The notes beneath the pieces were generated by a model. That model was not told where the DNA came from and did not search any database. It worked only from the letters and a program-made list of their open reading frames with translations. A stretch of DNA of 12,089 bases. It comes from JAAYEB01 sp035306725. GTDB taxonomy: Bacteria; Fibrobacterota; Chitinivibrionia; Chitinivibrionales; Chitinispirillaceae. Shown piece by piece: positions 1 through 6,393 of this stretch (position 1 is its first letter; each line of letters begins with the position of its first letter). The stretch is from assembly GCA_035306725.1 (NCBI GenBank), contig DATGNN010000421.1, positions 1 to 12,089 on the forward strand, written 5' to 3'. Made by a program: the position numbers and the translations under genes.

Positions 1-20
1 GAATTGATAGAATAATACCT

Positions 21-55
21 GGTTATAAATATTCATATATTGATTATTTATAACC
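21..55. repeat. imperfect 35-bp inverted repeat in the leader of the partner-switch operon
   Basis: Arms 21-31 (GGTTATAAATA) and 45-55 (TATTTATAACC) are perfect 11-base reverse complements. After one mismatch, three further bases pair inward (TCA 33-35 with TGA 41-43). No T-run follows, so it does not look like an intrinsic terminator. It could be an operator or the end of an upstream transcript; the sequence does not decide. Confidence 0.6.
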
Positions 56-111
56 TGTCTAAACTTTCGTATTAGTGTGAATATTATGTATATTCGTTAT
101 CTGTTTTAATA

Positions 112-129
112 CCGCATACTTGTATGCGG
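112..129. promoter_or_regulatory. perfect 8-bp palindrome just upstream of the first ribosome binding site
   Basis: CCGCATAC (112-119) and GTATGCGG (122-129) are perfect reverse complements separated by TT. The element ends five bases before the strong Shine-Dalgarno GGAGGAGGG (135-143). It could be a protein-binding operator. As RNA it would have to open a larger loop, because a two-base loop is strained. No convincing -35/-10 pair was found around it. Confidence 0.55.
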
Positions 130-148
130 AAAATGGAGGAGGGAAGCA

Positions 149-484
149 ATGGCTGATATTGGATCTTATAAGAATGTGTTTGATGATCCTGCTGAGTTTA
201 ATAAGCTTCATGATCTTTTTTTAGCTGCTATCCAGGATTTTTCGAACTACAGACAGGGTAATCTGACCTATGGTGAGATTATGTTTGTTATGGAATGTAT
301 TCTTGATACTTTAAGAGGCAGTTCGGAAAAAGATGCTCAGGCTCATACTCAGATTAAAGGATTACATGAAGCCCCCAATTTTACTACGCTGCTCTCGATC
401 ACCTCCAGATTGGTTGAAGTTGTATTAAAAAAAGGCATTATCAGTTCGGAAGAAGAAGCTTATATTCTTCACGGGGAAGAATAA
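149..484 (+). CDS. small soluble protein of unknown function heading the anti-sigma operon
   Basis: I do not recognise this 111-residue protein. It has no signal peptide, no membrane segment and no cysteine-rich site apart from a single Cys, and its residue pattern suggests mostly alpha helix (for example residues 43-57 and 78-95). The start is well supported by a Shine-Dalgarno GGAGGAGGG five bases before the ATG. It lies 21 bases upstream of an RsbW-like gene and in the same direction, so it is probably the first gene of that operon. A role as a regulator or partner of the switch proteins is an inference from position only. Codon use looks like that of its neighbours, and the protein is acidic at the C-terminus (SSEEEAYILHGEE). 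Confidence 0.8.
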   Translation: MADIGSYKNVFDDPAEFNKLHDLFLAAIQDFSNYRQGNLTYGEIMFVMECILDTLRGSSEKDAQAHTQIKGLHEAPNFTTLLSITSRLVEVVLKKGIISSEEEAYILHGEE

Positions 485-505
485 AGAAAGGTTTGCATTA
501 AACTA

Positions 506-955
506 ATGGATATAATTTTTCCTTACAAGGTATCTGTCCGGTTTCCCGGAGACCTGGAGTACATACCTCCTATCCGTAAATTCGTTTCTGAGCTTTTACA
601 GGTATCAAGCTTCAGTCCCAAATTTGCATATCGTTCTGAAATTATTGTTGACGAAATTTGTAATAATGCAGTTAATTACGGTTGCAAGACGAGCAATGCT
701 GAAGTTGAGCTTATCTGTGAAATCTTTGAAGACCGGATTGAATTTACAATCAATGATCAGGGAAGTACAAAAGAAAATCTTGATCAACTTATGTCTGTAA
801 TAAAACAGCCAATTGATCCCGACAAAGATGTTCAGCATGGATTAGGTCTTGAGATTGTACGGATGCTTTCTGAGAATGTTGATGTTGTAATTGATGAAAA
901 GAATCTTACATCAGTTCATATCGTCCGGAAACGGGAAGATATTGAGCTTAAGTAA
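506..955 (+). CDS. RsbW/SpoIIAB-like anti-sigma factor, HATPase_c_2 domain
   Basis: This is a cytoplasmic GHKL ATP-binding protein of the anti-sigma kinase type, which in the family binds a sigma factor and phosphorylates a STAS antagonist. The 149 residues are the usual length for a single-domain RsbW. Visible motifs are the N-box IVDEICNNAVNYG (47-59), a G1-like NDQGS (83-87) that keeps Asp84 and Gly86, and the G2 box HGLGL (111-115) followed by the EIVRML helix. Ribosome binding is weak: AAAGAAAGG lies about 14 bases before the ATG, so translation may depend on the gene before. It is clearly paralogous to the second half of the next gene (shared VDEICNNAV, PPIR/PPVR and SVHI blocks). Its sigma or other target is not in the window. 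Confidence 0.9.
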   Translation: MDIIFPYKVSVRFPGDLEYIPPIRKFVSELLQVSSFSPKFAYRSEIIVDEICNNAVNYGCKTSNAEVELICEIFEDRIEFTINDQGSTKENLDQLMSVIKQPIDPDKDVQHGLGLEIVRMLSENVDVVIDEKNLTSVHIVRKREDIELK

Positions 956-975
956 CATTCGCACAGGAGAAAACA

Positions 976-1755
976 ATGGAAGTAAATATCATACAAATTC
1001 CTGATAAACCTCACGCGATCATTTTAAAGTTTTCCGGTGAAATGGATTCGGACCAAATTGGAATGATCAACGATACATTCAGCCAGATAAACAGCAATAT
1101 CAATTATGTAATTGTTAGTGTAAAATCGGTTCAGATGATATCATCATCTGTTATTGGCGAATTAATGGGATATCGTAAACAAATGATCGAAAGAGGCGGC
1201 GACCTCGTTATAGCAGGCATTGATTTTTCAATCAGAACTAAACTTAATCTCATAGGACTTACAAAAATCTTCAGGATTTTCAGCGATCCCAGATCTGCAT
1301 TGAATGCCTACAGATGGGAAATTGAACGTCATGCAGAAAAGATTCATGTAAGTTTTCCATCACATCTGAAGATCGTTCCTCCTGTACGCCAGCTAATCAG
1401 CCGTATTGCCAAGCAGAAAGGTTACGGAAACCGTGATTCATTTCGTCTGGAAACTATAGTTGATGAGATCTGCAATAATGCAGTTGAACATGGAATGAGT
1501 GGAAACGAATTATCTATTGAACTTAATATGGAAATTGACCCTGAAAAAGTCGAACTTGATGTTACCAATACGAGTGATCCCGAAAAAATGGCATCTTTGA
1601 AAGCTCTTCTCAAACCAAAAAATGACAACGAAATAAAACTTGATGAAAGAAGAGGGAGAGGATTGGCACTAATAAAGATGCTCACTGATGAATTATCGGT
1701 TGATTGCTCAGGGACAGGAACAAGCGTGCATATAAAAAAGGTAAGAGAGGAATAA
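976..1755 (+). CDS. STAS domain fused to an RsbW-like HATPase domain
   Basis: Two switch modules sit in one 259-residue cytoplasmic protein. Residues 1-110 are a STAS domain with the phospho-loop ISSSVIG at 55-61, where antagonists of the SpoIIAA type usually have DSSGLG. Residues 120-259 are a HATPase_c_2 domain with a good N-box IVDEICNNAVEHG (161-173) and G2 box RGRGL (226-230). The G1 position reads VTNTSDPE (196-203), so the Asp and Gly expected there are replaced by Asn and Ser; ATP binding may be weak or lost. The Shine-Dalgarno AGGAGA lies five bases before the ATG. Linking an antagonist to its own kinase-like domain suggests internal regulation or a scaffold role, an inference. It lies between a plain RsbW-like gene and a plain STAS gene. 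Confidence 0.9.
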   Translation: MEVNIIQIPDKPHAIILKFSGEMDSDQIGMINDTFSQINSNINYVIVSVKSVQMISSSVIGELMGYRKQMIERGGDLVIAGIDFSIRTKLNLIGLTKIFRIFSDPRSALNAYRWEIERHAEKIHVSFPSHLKIVPPVRQLISRIAKQKGYGNRDSFRLETIVDEICNNAVEHGMSGNELSIELNMEIDPEKVELDVTNTSDPEKMASLKALLKPKNDNEIKLDERRGRGLALIKMLTDELSVDCSGTGTSVHIKKVREE

Positions 1756-1758
1756 AAT

Positions 1759-2115
1759 ATGGAGTCTCAAATTGAACTGATCTACGAGGATATTAAAGGT
1801 AAGCACAATGTCAAACTTGTTCAATTCGTAGGTGACCTTGATGCAACAAATGTAGAAACAGTATCAGAAAAAATCTGTAATCTTCTGAATGAAGGTTATA
1901 TTAATATAGTTGCTGACTTTAAAAAACTGAGATATGTTAACAGTACAGGACTTGGAACTCTACTTCATTTCAGTAAAACAGCAAAAGAAAAAAACGGCAG
2001 CTTTAAAATTGCAAATATAAATGAAAATGTATATGAAATTATTGAAATTATAGGAGCAACATCATTATTGGAAATTTATGATGAGCTTGAAGAAGCTATC
2101 AAAGCTCTGGACTAA
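1759..2115 (+). CDS. STAS-domain anti-sigma factor antagonist (RsbV/SpoIIAA-like)
   Basis: A single-domain STAS protein of 118 residues, typical length for an anti-anti-sigma factor. The family works by binding an RsbW-type protein when unphosphorylated and releasing its sigma factor. The phospho-loop reads VNSTGLG (60-66): a hydroxyl residue is kept at both Ser62 and Thr63, but the usual preceding Asp is Asn61. The core strand-helix order (residues 18-30, 47-55, 63-78, 82-90) fits STAS. The gene starts three bases after the stop of the STAS-HATPase fusion, and its Shine-Dalgarno (AGAGAGGA) lies within the end of that gene, which points to translational coupling. Likely partners are the two upstream HATPase proteins. 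Confidence 0.9.
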   Translation: MESQIELIYEDIKGKHNVKLVQFVGDLDATNVETVSEKICNLLNEGYINIVADFKKLRYVNSTGLGTLLHFSKTAKEKNGSFKIANINENVYEIIEIIGATSLLEIYDELEEAIKALD

Positions 2116-2157
2116 AAAAACAACCAAGTTCCAAACCATTCTGTTATGAGGTAATCC

Positions 2158-3816
2158 ATGAAACATTTAACTCTTTTACTTATTCCTGTTTTATCATTAG
2201 TTATTTTCTGCACAAAAGATACTGATCCAGACTCTCTTGTGCGCATAGGGAAAACCAATTATTCACATGAACAGCTGGAATCCTTCAAAAAAGTTTCTGG
2301 CATCTATCCCTCTCAAGCTCCCGAGTACTTTCCGGGAAAAAGATCATTGATATCACAGATGATCGAAACTGAAGTCATTTATAAGGAAGCAAGCCGCTTT
2401 TATTCAAAGAACGAAATAAGAAACAGCCTTGACTGGAAATGGCAGGAAAAATATTATCCTGCTCAGTTTTTCATGATGGAATATCTCTCAATGAATCTTA
2501 ATATTTCTGAAGATGATATTAAGAACTACTATGAAACAAATAAAGAGTCGTTTAAAATAGAAACTGAAGTGGATTCGACTAAAGATTCTTCTGAATCTAT
2601 TGTGTCGACCGAAGCATCTGCTTACAAAAGTTTAACTGAAGTAAAAGGTTTCATAGTAGAAACACTGTTTTTGCAAAAATATATACCAGACTCCTCTTTT
2701 GTTTCAAGATTTGATTCTACCGCCGATAGTTCAGATATCGCTAGACAGTGGCTTCGTTATGCCAACGCAAACATTCCCGATTTTTTTATGAGGCAGTTCT
2801 ACAAGGAAAAATATGGTCGTCCTTACCAGGATTCAATTTCAGAAGTTTTAGGTGAAGGAAAAATTGTACAACAGCAGGATGTAGACTTAATTCTGTCCTG
2901 GATACCGGTTAAACGTAAATCAATGTATGAAACTGAAAATGGTAAAAAGGATTTAGTTGAGTGGCTCCTGAAATGGAAACTTATCTCCGAAGCTGCATCA
3001 GAAACCGGATTTTCATCTTCAGATGAAATGAAAAATCGTATGGACTGGGCCTGGAAAATCTCACTTGTTTACAAATATCTCGAAGAGGAGATTATTCCTC
3101 AAGTAAAAAATATACCTGTTGAATTCGACACCAGCATTGTTGAGTATGCAGTTTATGATGAAACAGGGAATCCTTCAATGGATCTGGACAGTTTTTATCT
3201 GCATTCCAAAATCAAGGCAATTACAGAGTCGTATTATTCCATGAGAATAGACAGTATTATATACAACATAAGAAAAGATGCCAATATAAAATTCCTTCAA
3301 AATGATCATAGAGACAATCTGGATCAGAGTCCGGCTGCTCTTCTGAAACTTGCTGATTCTCTTCGTGATACTTCAAATATTAAAGGTGCAGAAAAAAATT
3401 ACAGAATCCTTGCAGAAGATTTCGCATTCACACCTGAAGGCAAAAATGCACTTATCGAACTGGCAAAATTACAAACCGAAAAACAACAGTATCTTCAGGC
3501 TATAAGGAATTATCGTAATTATCTGATAACTGATCATGATAATGAAAAAAGATGTAATACCTTTTTCATGATTGGTTTTATTTATGATGAATATATGAAT
3601 ATGCCACAACAAGCTGAGATTAACTATAAATGGATACTTAAAAATACACCCGGCTGTGAGCTTTCTGATGATGCTGAGTTTATGCTGCTACACTTGGACG
3701 AACCTATGAACAGTGTTGAAGAATTACAGGCTGAAGCTATTCGTCAGGGACGGCAAATTGATGACCAGGAAAACGAATCTCAGGAAGAAATAGCAGGAAC
3801 AGCAAAATCTGAATAA
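2158..3816 (+). CDS. secreted SurA/PpiC-like protein with duplicated chaperone segment and C-terminal TPRs
   Basis: The N-terminus is a signal peptide (residues 1-17) ending before Cys18. The lipobox VIFC has an atypical Phe before the Cys, so lipoprotein status is probable but not sure. Residues 28-133 resemble the SurA/PrsA N-terminal chaperone region, ending in the typical ISEDDIKNYYETNKESF (116-132). Residues 60-110 recur at 262-312: GKRSLISQ, EAS and NSLDWKW match GKKDLVEW, EAAS and NRMDWAW. No parvulin (rotamase) domain is visible between or after them. Residues 393-515 look like TPR helices (AEKNYRILAEDF, AIRNYRNYL, AEINYKWILKNTP). The tail is Gln/Glu-rich. Expected site is the periplasm or a lipid-anchored envelope position. 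It starts 42 bases after the STAS gene with a short AGG Shine-Dalgarno, so it may be in the same operon. Confidence 0.75.
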   Translation: MKHLTLLLIPVLSLVIFCTKDTDPDSLVRIGKTNYSHEQLESFKKVSGIYPSQAPEYFPGKRSLISQMIETEVIYKEASRFYSKNEIRNSLDWKWQEKYYPAQFFMMEYLSMNLNISEDDIKNYYETNKESFKIETEVDSTKDSSESIVSTEASAYKSLTEVKGFIVETLFLQKYIPDSSFVSRFDSTADSSDIARQWLRYANANIPDFFMRQFYKEKYGRPYQDSISEVLGEGKIVQQQDVDLILSWIPVKRKSMYETENGKKDLVEWLLKWKLISEAASETGFSSSDEMKNRMDWAWKISLVYKYLEEEIIPQVKNIPVEFDTSIVEYAVYDETGNPSMDLDSFYLHSKIKAITESYYSMRIDSIIYNIRKDANIKFLQNDHRDNLDQSPAALLKLADSLRDTSNIKGAEKNYRILAEDFAFTPEGKNALIELAKLQTEKQQYLQAIRNYRNYLITDHDNEKRCNTFFMIGFIYDEYMNMPQQAEINYKWILKNTPGCELSDDAEFMLLHLDEPMNSVEELQAEAIRQGRQIDDQENESQEEIAGTAKSE

Positions 3817-3840
3817 AGCCGGTTGTTATCCGACGTTATT

Positions 3841-3887
3841 AAAAAAGAAGGAAACGGAGATTAACTAATTTCGTTTCCTTCTTTTTT
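3841..3887. terminator. strong bidirectional intrinsic terminator between convergent genes
   Basis: Arms 3841-3856 (AAAAAAGAAGGAAACG) and 3872-3887 are perfect 16-base reverse complements with a 15-base loop. The GC-containing core is flanked by A6 on the left and T7 (3882-3888) on the right, giving a U-tract whichever strand is transcribed. It sits 24 bases after the stop of the chaperone-like gene and 42 bases beyond the stop of the minus-strand nuclease gene, so it can end both transcripts. Confidence 0.92.
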
Positions 3888-3929
3888 TGTGATACGCTCA
3901 CGGTTTTTTCTTGTTATGCTATATACAAA

Positions 3930-4886
3930 TCAAAAAATCAATTCCTGTTTTGCAGAACCATAATCAAAATCCATATTTCCATGTTCCATTCTGTTTTCTC
4001 TTTGTGGGAAACAGAGTTCCTGAAAACGGCACTGGCGGCAAAGAGACGGTGAAGGATTTTTTTCGAATTTTTCTATTGGTAATGGCTTGTTCTCTTCAAC
4101 ATTACTGCAAAATGAATGCATGGATTCCGTCTGGGTTTTTATTGTGTTAAAGAACTGTTGAAGCTGGTCTGAATCAAATTTTATTTCAAGTTCCCCAAAT
4201 ACCGGATACAGATATACTATTTTAGGGCATATTCTGTTCCATTCTATACCGAAATTACTGTTAGTTGCAGCAGCATACCCCATAAGCTGGCTTTTATGTT
4301 TTACTTCATCTCTATGCCCTGTTTTCCAGTCCAGAATATGAATATCACCATCAACTGGAAGTAAAAAATCCATTTTGCAATATGCTTTCATTCCATTCAG
4401 ACGAGTTTCACCAAATCCTGGAGGTTCTATCATCCAGTTTTTTCTCTCTATTATGGCTGCCATAAAAATCCAGTTATAACATGGACTCTGAATGAAATTC
4501 CTCAGACATGTTTCAATCTTTTCGTATACAGCGTCCATTTCTACTGTTTTGTTATCATAATACTGTTCAATAAAAGTTTTCTCAGAAAAATATGTTTGGG
4601 CAAGTTTTCTTGAATAATCAAAAAACCGTTTCTCATCTATATCTGTATCACTTTTCTGAAGCCTTCTTAAGAACGCCTCTATTACATCGTGCACAACATT
4701 TCCAGTTTCCAGAGGAACAGATGTAAGCTCTTTGAGTTTAGAGATTTTGTAACCGGGAATATCAGGAACATATTTGGAATAATATGAATAGAAATACTGT
4801 CTTTTACATTTATCAAAAGTTTCGTATCGTGATATCGACCATCCCAAAATCGGGCTGAATTGATATCGTTCGTATTTAAGTTCCAT
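3930..4886 (-). CDS. PD-(D/E)XK nuclease of the RecB/Cas4/AddB type with iron-sulphur cysteines
   Basis: A 318-residue single-domain nuclease of the PDDEXK_1 group. Motifs in order: SRYETFDKCKRQYFY (19-33), GNVVH (62-66, His66), KMDF (171-174, Asp173), DWKTG (186-190, Asp186 and Lys188) and the QxxxY motif (Gln200, Tyr204). Cys27 together with CRQC plus Cys292 (283, 286, 292) forms the one-plus-three cysteine set that holds a 4Fe-4S cluster in AddB and Cas4. The family cuts DNA ends in recombination, repair or CRISPR adaptation; no helicase or cas gene is in this window. Start ATG is backed by AAGGAG four to five bases upstream. A terminator hairpin lies directly before that site. Which pathway it serves is unknown. 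Confidence 0.88.
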   Translation of the reverse strand: MELKYERYQFSPILGWSISRYETFDKCKRQYFYSYYSKYVPDIPGYKISKLKELTSVPLETGNVVHDVIEAFLRRLQKSDTDIDEKRFFDYSRKLAQTYFSEKTFIEQYYDNKTVEMDAVYEKIETCLRNFIQSPCYNWIFMAAIIERKNWMIEPPGFGETRLNGMKAYCKMDFLLPVDGDIHILDWKTGHRDEVKHKSQLMGYAAATNSNFGIEWNRICPKIVYLYPVFGELEIKFDSDQLQQFFNTIKTQTESMHSFCSNVEENKPLPIEKFEKNPSPSLCRQCRFQELCFPQRENRMEHGNMDFDYGSAKQELIF

Positions 4887-4904
4887 TTTTCTCCTTCATA
4901 AAAA

Positions 4905-4939
4905 ATGTACACCGTATATTAAAATAGTACGGTGCACAT
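4905..4939 (-). terminator. intrinsic terminator (or attenuator) between the zinc-ribbon gene and the nuclease gene
   Basis: Read on the minus strand, ATGTGCACCGTA (4939-4928) pairs with TACGGTGTACAT (4916-4905), 12 pairs with one G-U, around an 11-base loop, and a run of T follows at once (4905-4900). On the plus strand the same position is an A-C mismatch, so the structure favours minus-strand RNA. It lies 25 bases after the zinc-ribbon stop codon and only about ten bases before the nuclease Shine-Dalgarno. Confidence 0.82.
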
Positions 4940-4964
4940 AATATAAAAGGGGAAAATAGAAGAC

Positions 4965-5375
4965 TTATATAGAATCGATAAATTTTTGAGAATCTGTATT
5001 CAATGCAAGTTCAATCTTCAGATTTGTAATATCATCATCACTGATATATTTTTCCCGTTTTTGTCCGGAAAATACAGGTATTAAGCGTTTTGAAGCAGCT
5101 TTTTGATTAAGATGACTCTTTTTGGTGGATATTTTCTCTGCGAACCGATCCTGATGAGCAATTCTTTCGAGAGTTTTCATTATTGAAGAATTGTTGGCAT
5201 TATCTTTAAGCGCCTCAAGCTGATCATCGGAAAGAAGATAAATTTTTCGTTCAAAGTACATTATTGGTGCGATGCAATTGGGACAGTTAAGTATAATTAC
5301 ATAGGCGTTGGTGCTTAGAAATATTTCGGAAATCTGATTACAATGGGGGCATTTTACTGTTAAAGTATTTACCAT
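4965..5375 (-). CDS. zinc-ribbon protein of unknown function
   Basis: A 136-residue soluble protein beginning with a four-cysteine zinc ribbon: KCPHCN (Cys9, Cys12) and NCPNC (Cys31, Cys34). CpxCPHC-like modules of this kind occur in many unrelated proteins, so the fold is clear but the role is not. The ribbon is followed by a segment rich in Leu, Glu and Asp (about 46-75), then a basic stretch rich in Lys and Arg (81-109) that could bind nucleic acid. The start ATG has a good Shine-Dalgarno GGAGG five bases upstream. It is divergent from the NFACT-R gene across 52 bases and upstream of the nuclease gene, from which it is separated by an intrinsic terminator. Confidence 0.78.
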   Translation of the reverse strand: MVNTLTVKCPHCNQISEIFLSTNAYVIILNCPNCIAPIMYFERKIYLLSDDQLEALKDNANNSSIMKTLERIAHQDRFAEKISTKKSHLNQKAASKRLIPVFSGQKREKYISDDDITNLKIELALNTDSQKFIDSI

Positions 5376-5427
5376 TGTTCCTCCGGGCAGAACCGTTCAG
5401 AACTGATTCTGCAATATTAATCTGTCC
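5376..5427. promoter_or_regulatory. 52-base divergent promoter region with repeats
   Basis: Both flanking genes must start transcription from or near this gap. It holds an inverted repeat GCAGAA (5387-5392) / TTCTGC (5407-5412) and a direct repeat CAGAAC at 5388 and 5398, one helical turn apart. TATTAA at 5415-5420 is a possible plus-strand -10, without a good -35. The minus-strand Shine-Dalgarno occupies 5380-5384. Confidence 0.45.
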
Positions 5428-6393
5428 ATGAGCCTGAAACACTATTTCATTTTAACATCAAAAGAATGCAGTGTCAAGGCATTTGCCTTTAAATGTGGAG
5501 TATGTAAAGAAATGGATGAGCTGATAGATCGTTTTTATTCCCAAATTAATAATTCCATTAACAAAGTTTCAAAAAAGCTTCGAAAGCAGGAACAGGAACT
5601 TATTGAAGCACAGAAGCATTTATGGTACAAACAGGTTGCTGATACTCTGCTCGCATCAAAAGACATTAATACAAGGGGACTTTCGCAGATTAAAATTATC
5701 AATATACACACCCGTGAAGAAGAAACTGTTTCGGTTAATCCCAGGTTTGATGCCCCAGCGAATGCCAGACTCTATTATAAAAAGGCTAAAAAGGGCGCCA
5801 GAAGTGAAGAGATAAACAGGAAAAAAGTAGCTGCAACCAATGAATATTTAACCAGGCTCAACGATTTTTGTCAGAAACTGGAGAAAATAAATAAGGATAA
5901 AATTGACAAAAACATGCTCATGGAGATGGAAACAGAACTGAAGTCTTTGATTCCGGATAACAAATCCCCCTTATCAGATAAAAAAGGCAGAGCAAGTAAC
6001 AATACTCCCCCATTCCGTCACTTTTACACTAACGGGTGGGATATATATGTGGGAAAATCGGATTCGCAAAATGATGAGCTTTCGGTTCGTTTTGCCGCAT
6101 CCTCCGATATATGGCTTCATGTTGTTGCTCACCCGGGATCTCATGTATTGATCCGAAAACCCAAAGGCAGTCCCTCGGTTCCCGAAAACGTTCTTAAAAC
6201 AGCAGCACAAATAGCAGTCTGGTTTTCAAAAGCCAAACATACATCCTTTGCTGAAGTACATTACACTGAAGCCAGGTTTGTGAGAAAAAGAAAGCACGCT
6301 CCTGCAGGTGAGGTTATTGCAGAAAGATGTAAATCAATACGAGTATCTCCACGTTCACCTCAGGATATTTTTAAAAAACCATTTATGGAGTAA
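5428..6393 (+). CDS. N-terminally short RqcH/Rqc2-type protein: coiled coil plus NFACT-R (DUF814)
   Basis: Residues 28-175 match the coiled-coil middle region of RqcH/Rqc2 (ELIDRFY, then AxLYYKKAKK near 112-121). Residues 197-310 are an NFACT-R domain with WDIYVGKSDSQND (204-216), DIWLHV (227-232), HPGSHVLIRKP (235-245) and KSIRVSP (302-308). In full RqcH (about 570 residues) these bind tRNA and the split 50S subunit during Ala tailing of stalled chains. The NFACT-N and helix-hairpin-helix parts are absent: an in-frame TGA at 5404-5406 blocks any upstream extension. Without NFACT-N, tailing activity is unlikely; a ribosome- or tRNA-binding role is an inference. No Shine-Dalgarno is visible; a TATTAA seven bases before the ATG would allow a leaderless message. 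Convergent with the BatA-like gene. Confidence 0.85.
   Translation: MSLKHYFILTSKECSVKAFAFKCGVCKEMDELIDRFYSQINNSINKVSKKLRKQEQELIEAQKHLWYKQVADTLLASKDINTRGLSQIKIINIHTREEETVSVNPRFDAPANARLYYKKAKKGARSEEINRKKVAATNEYLTRLNDFCQKLEKINKDKIDKNMLMEMETELKSLIPDNKSPLSDKKGRASNNTPPFRHFYTNGWDIYVGKSDSQNDELSVRFAASSDIWLHVVAHPGSHVLIRKPKGSPSVPENVLKTAAQIAVWFSKAKHTSFAEVHYTEARFVRKRKHAPAGEVIAERCKSIRVSPRSPQDIFKKPFME

Noticed and set aside
605..838. 77-codon minus-strand frame inside the RsbW-like gene
   Set aside because: The plus strand carries an intact N-box and G2 box across this stretch; the minus frame has no recognisable features or ribosome binding site.
3911..4150. 79-codon plus-strand open frame
   Set aside because: It lies opposite the end of the nuclease gene, where the minus-strand protein shows clear family motifs up to Cys292, so it is a shadow.
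3930..4886. Cas4-like nuclease as a sign of a CRISPR-Cas locus
   Set aside because: No direct repeats with regular spacing and no cas1, cas2 or effector gene occur in the window.
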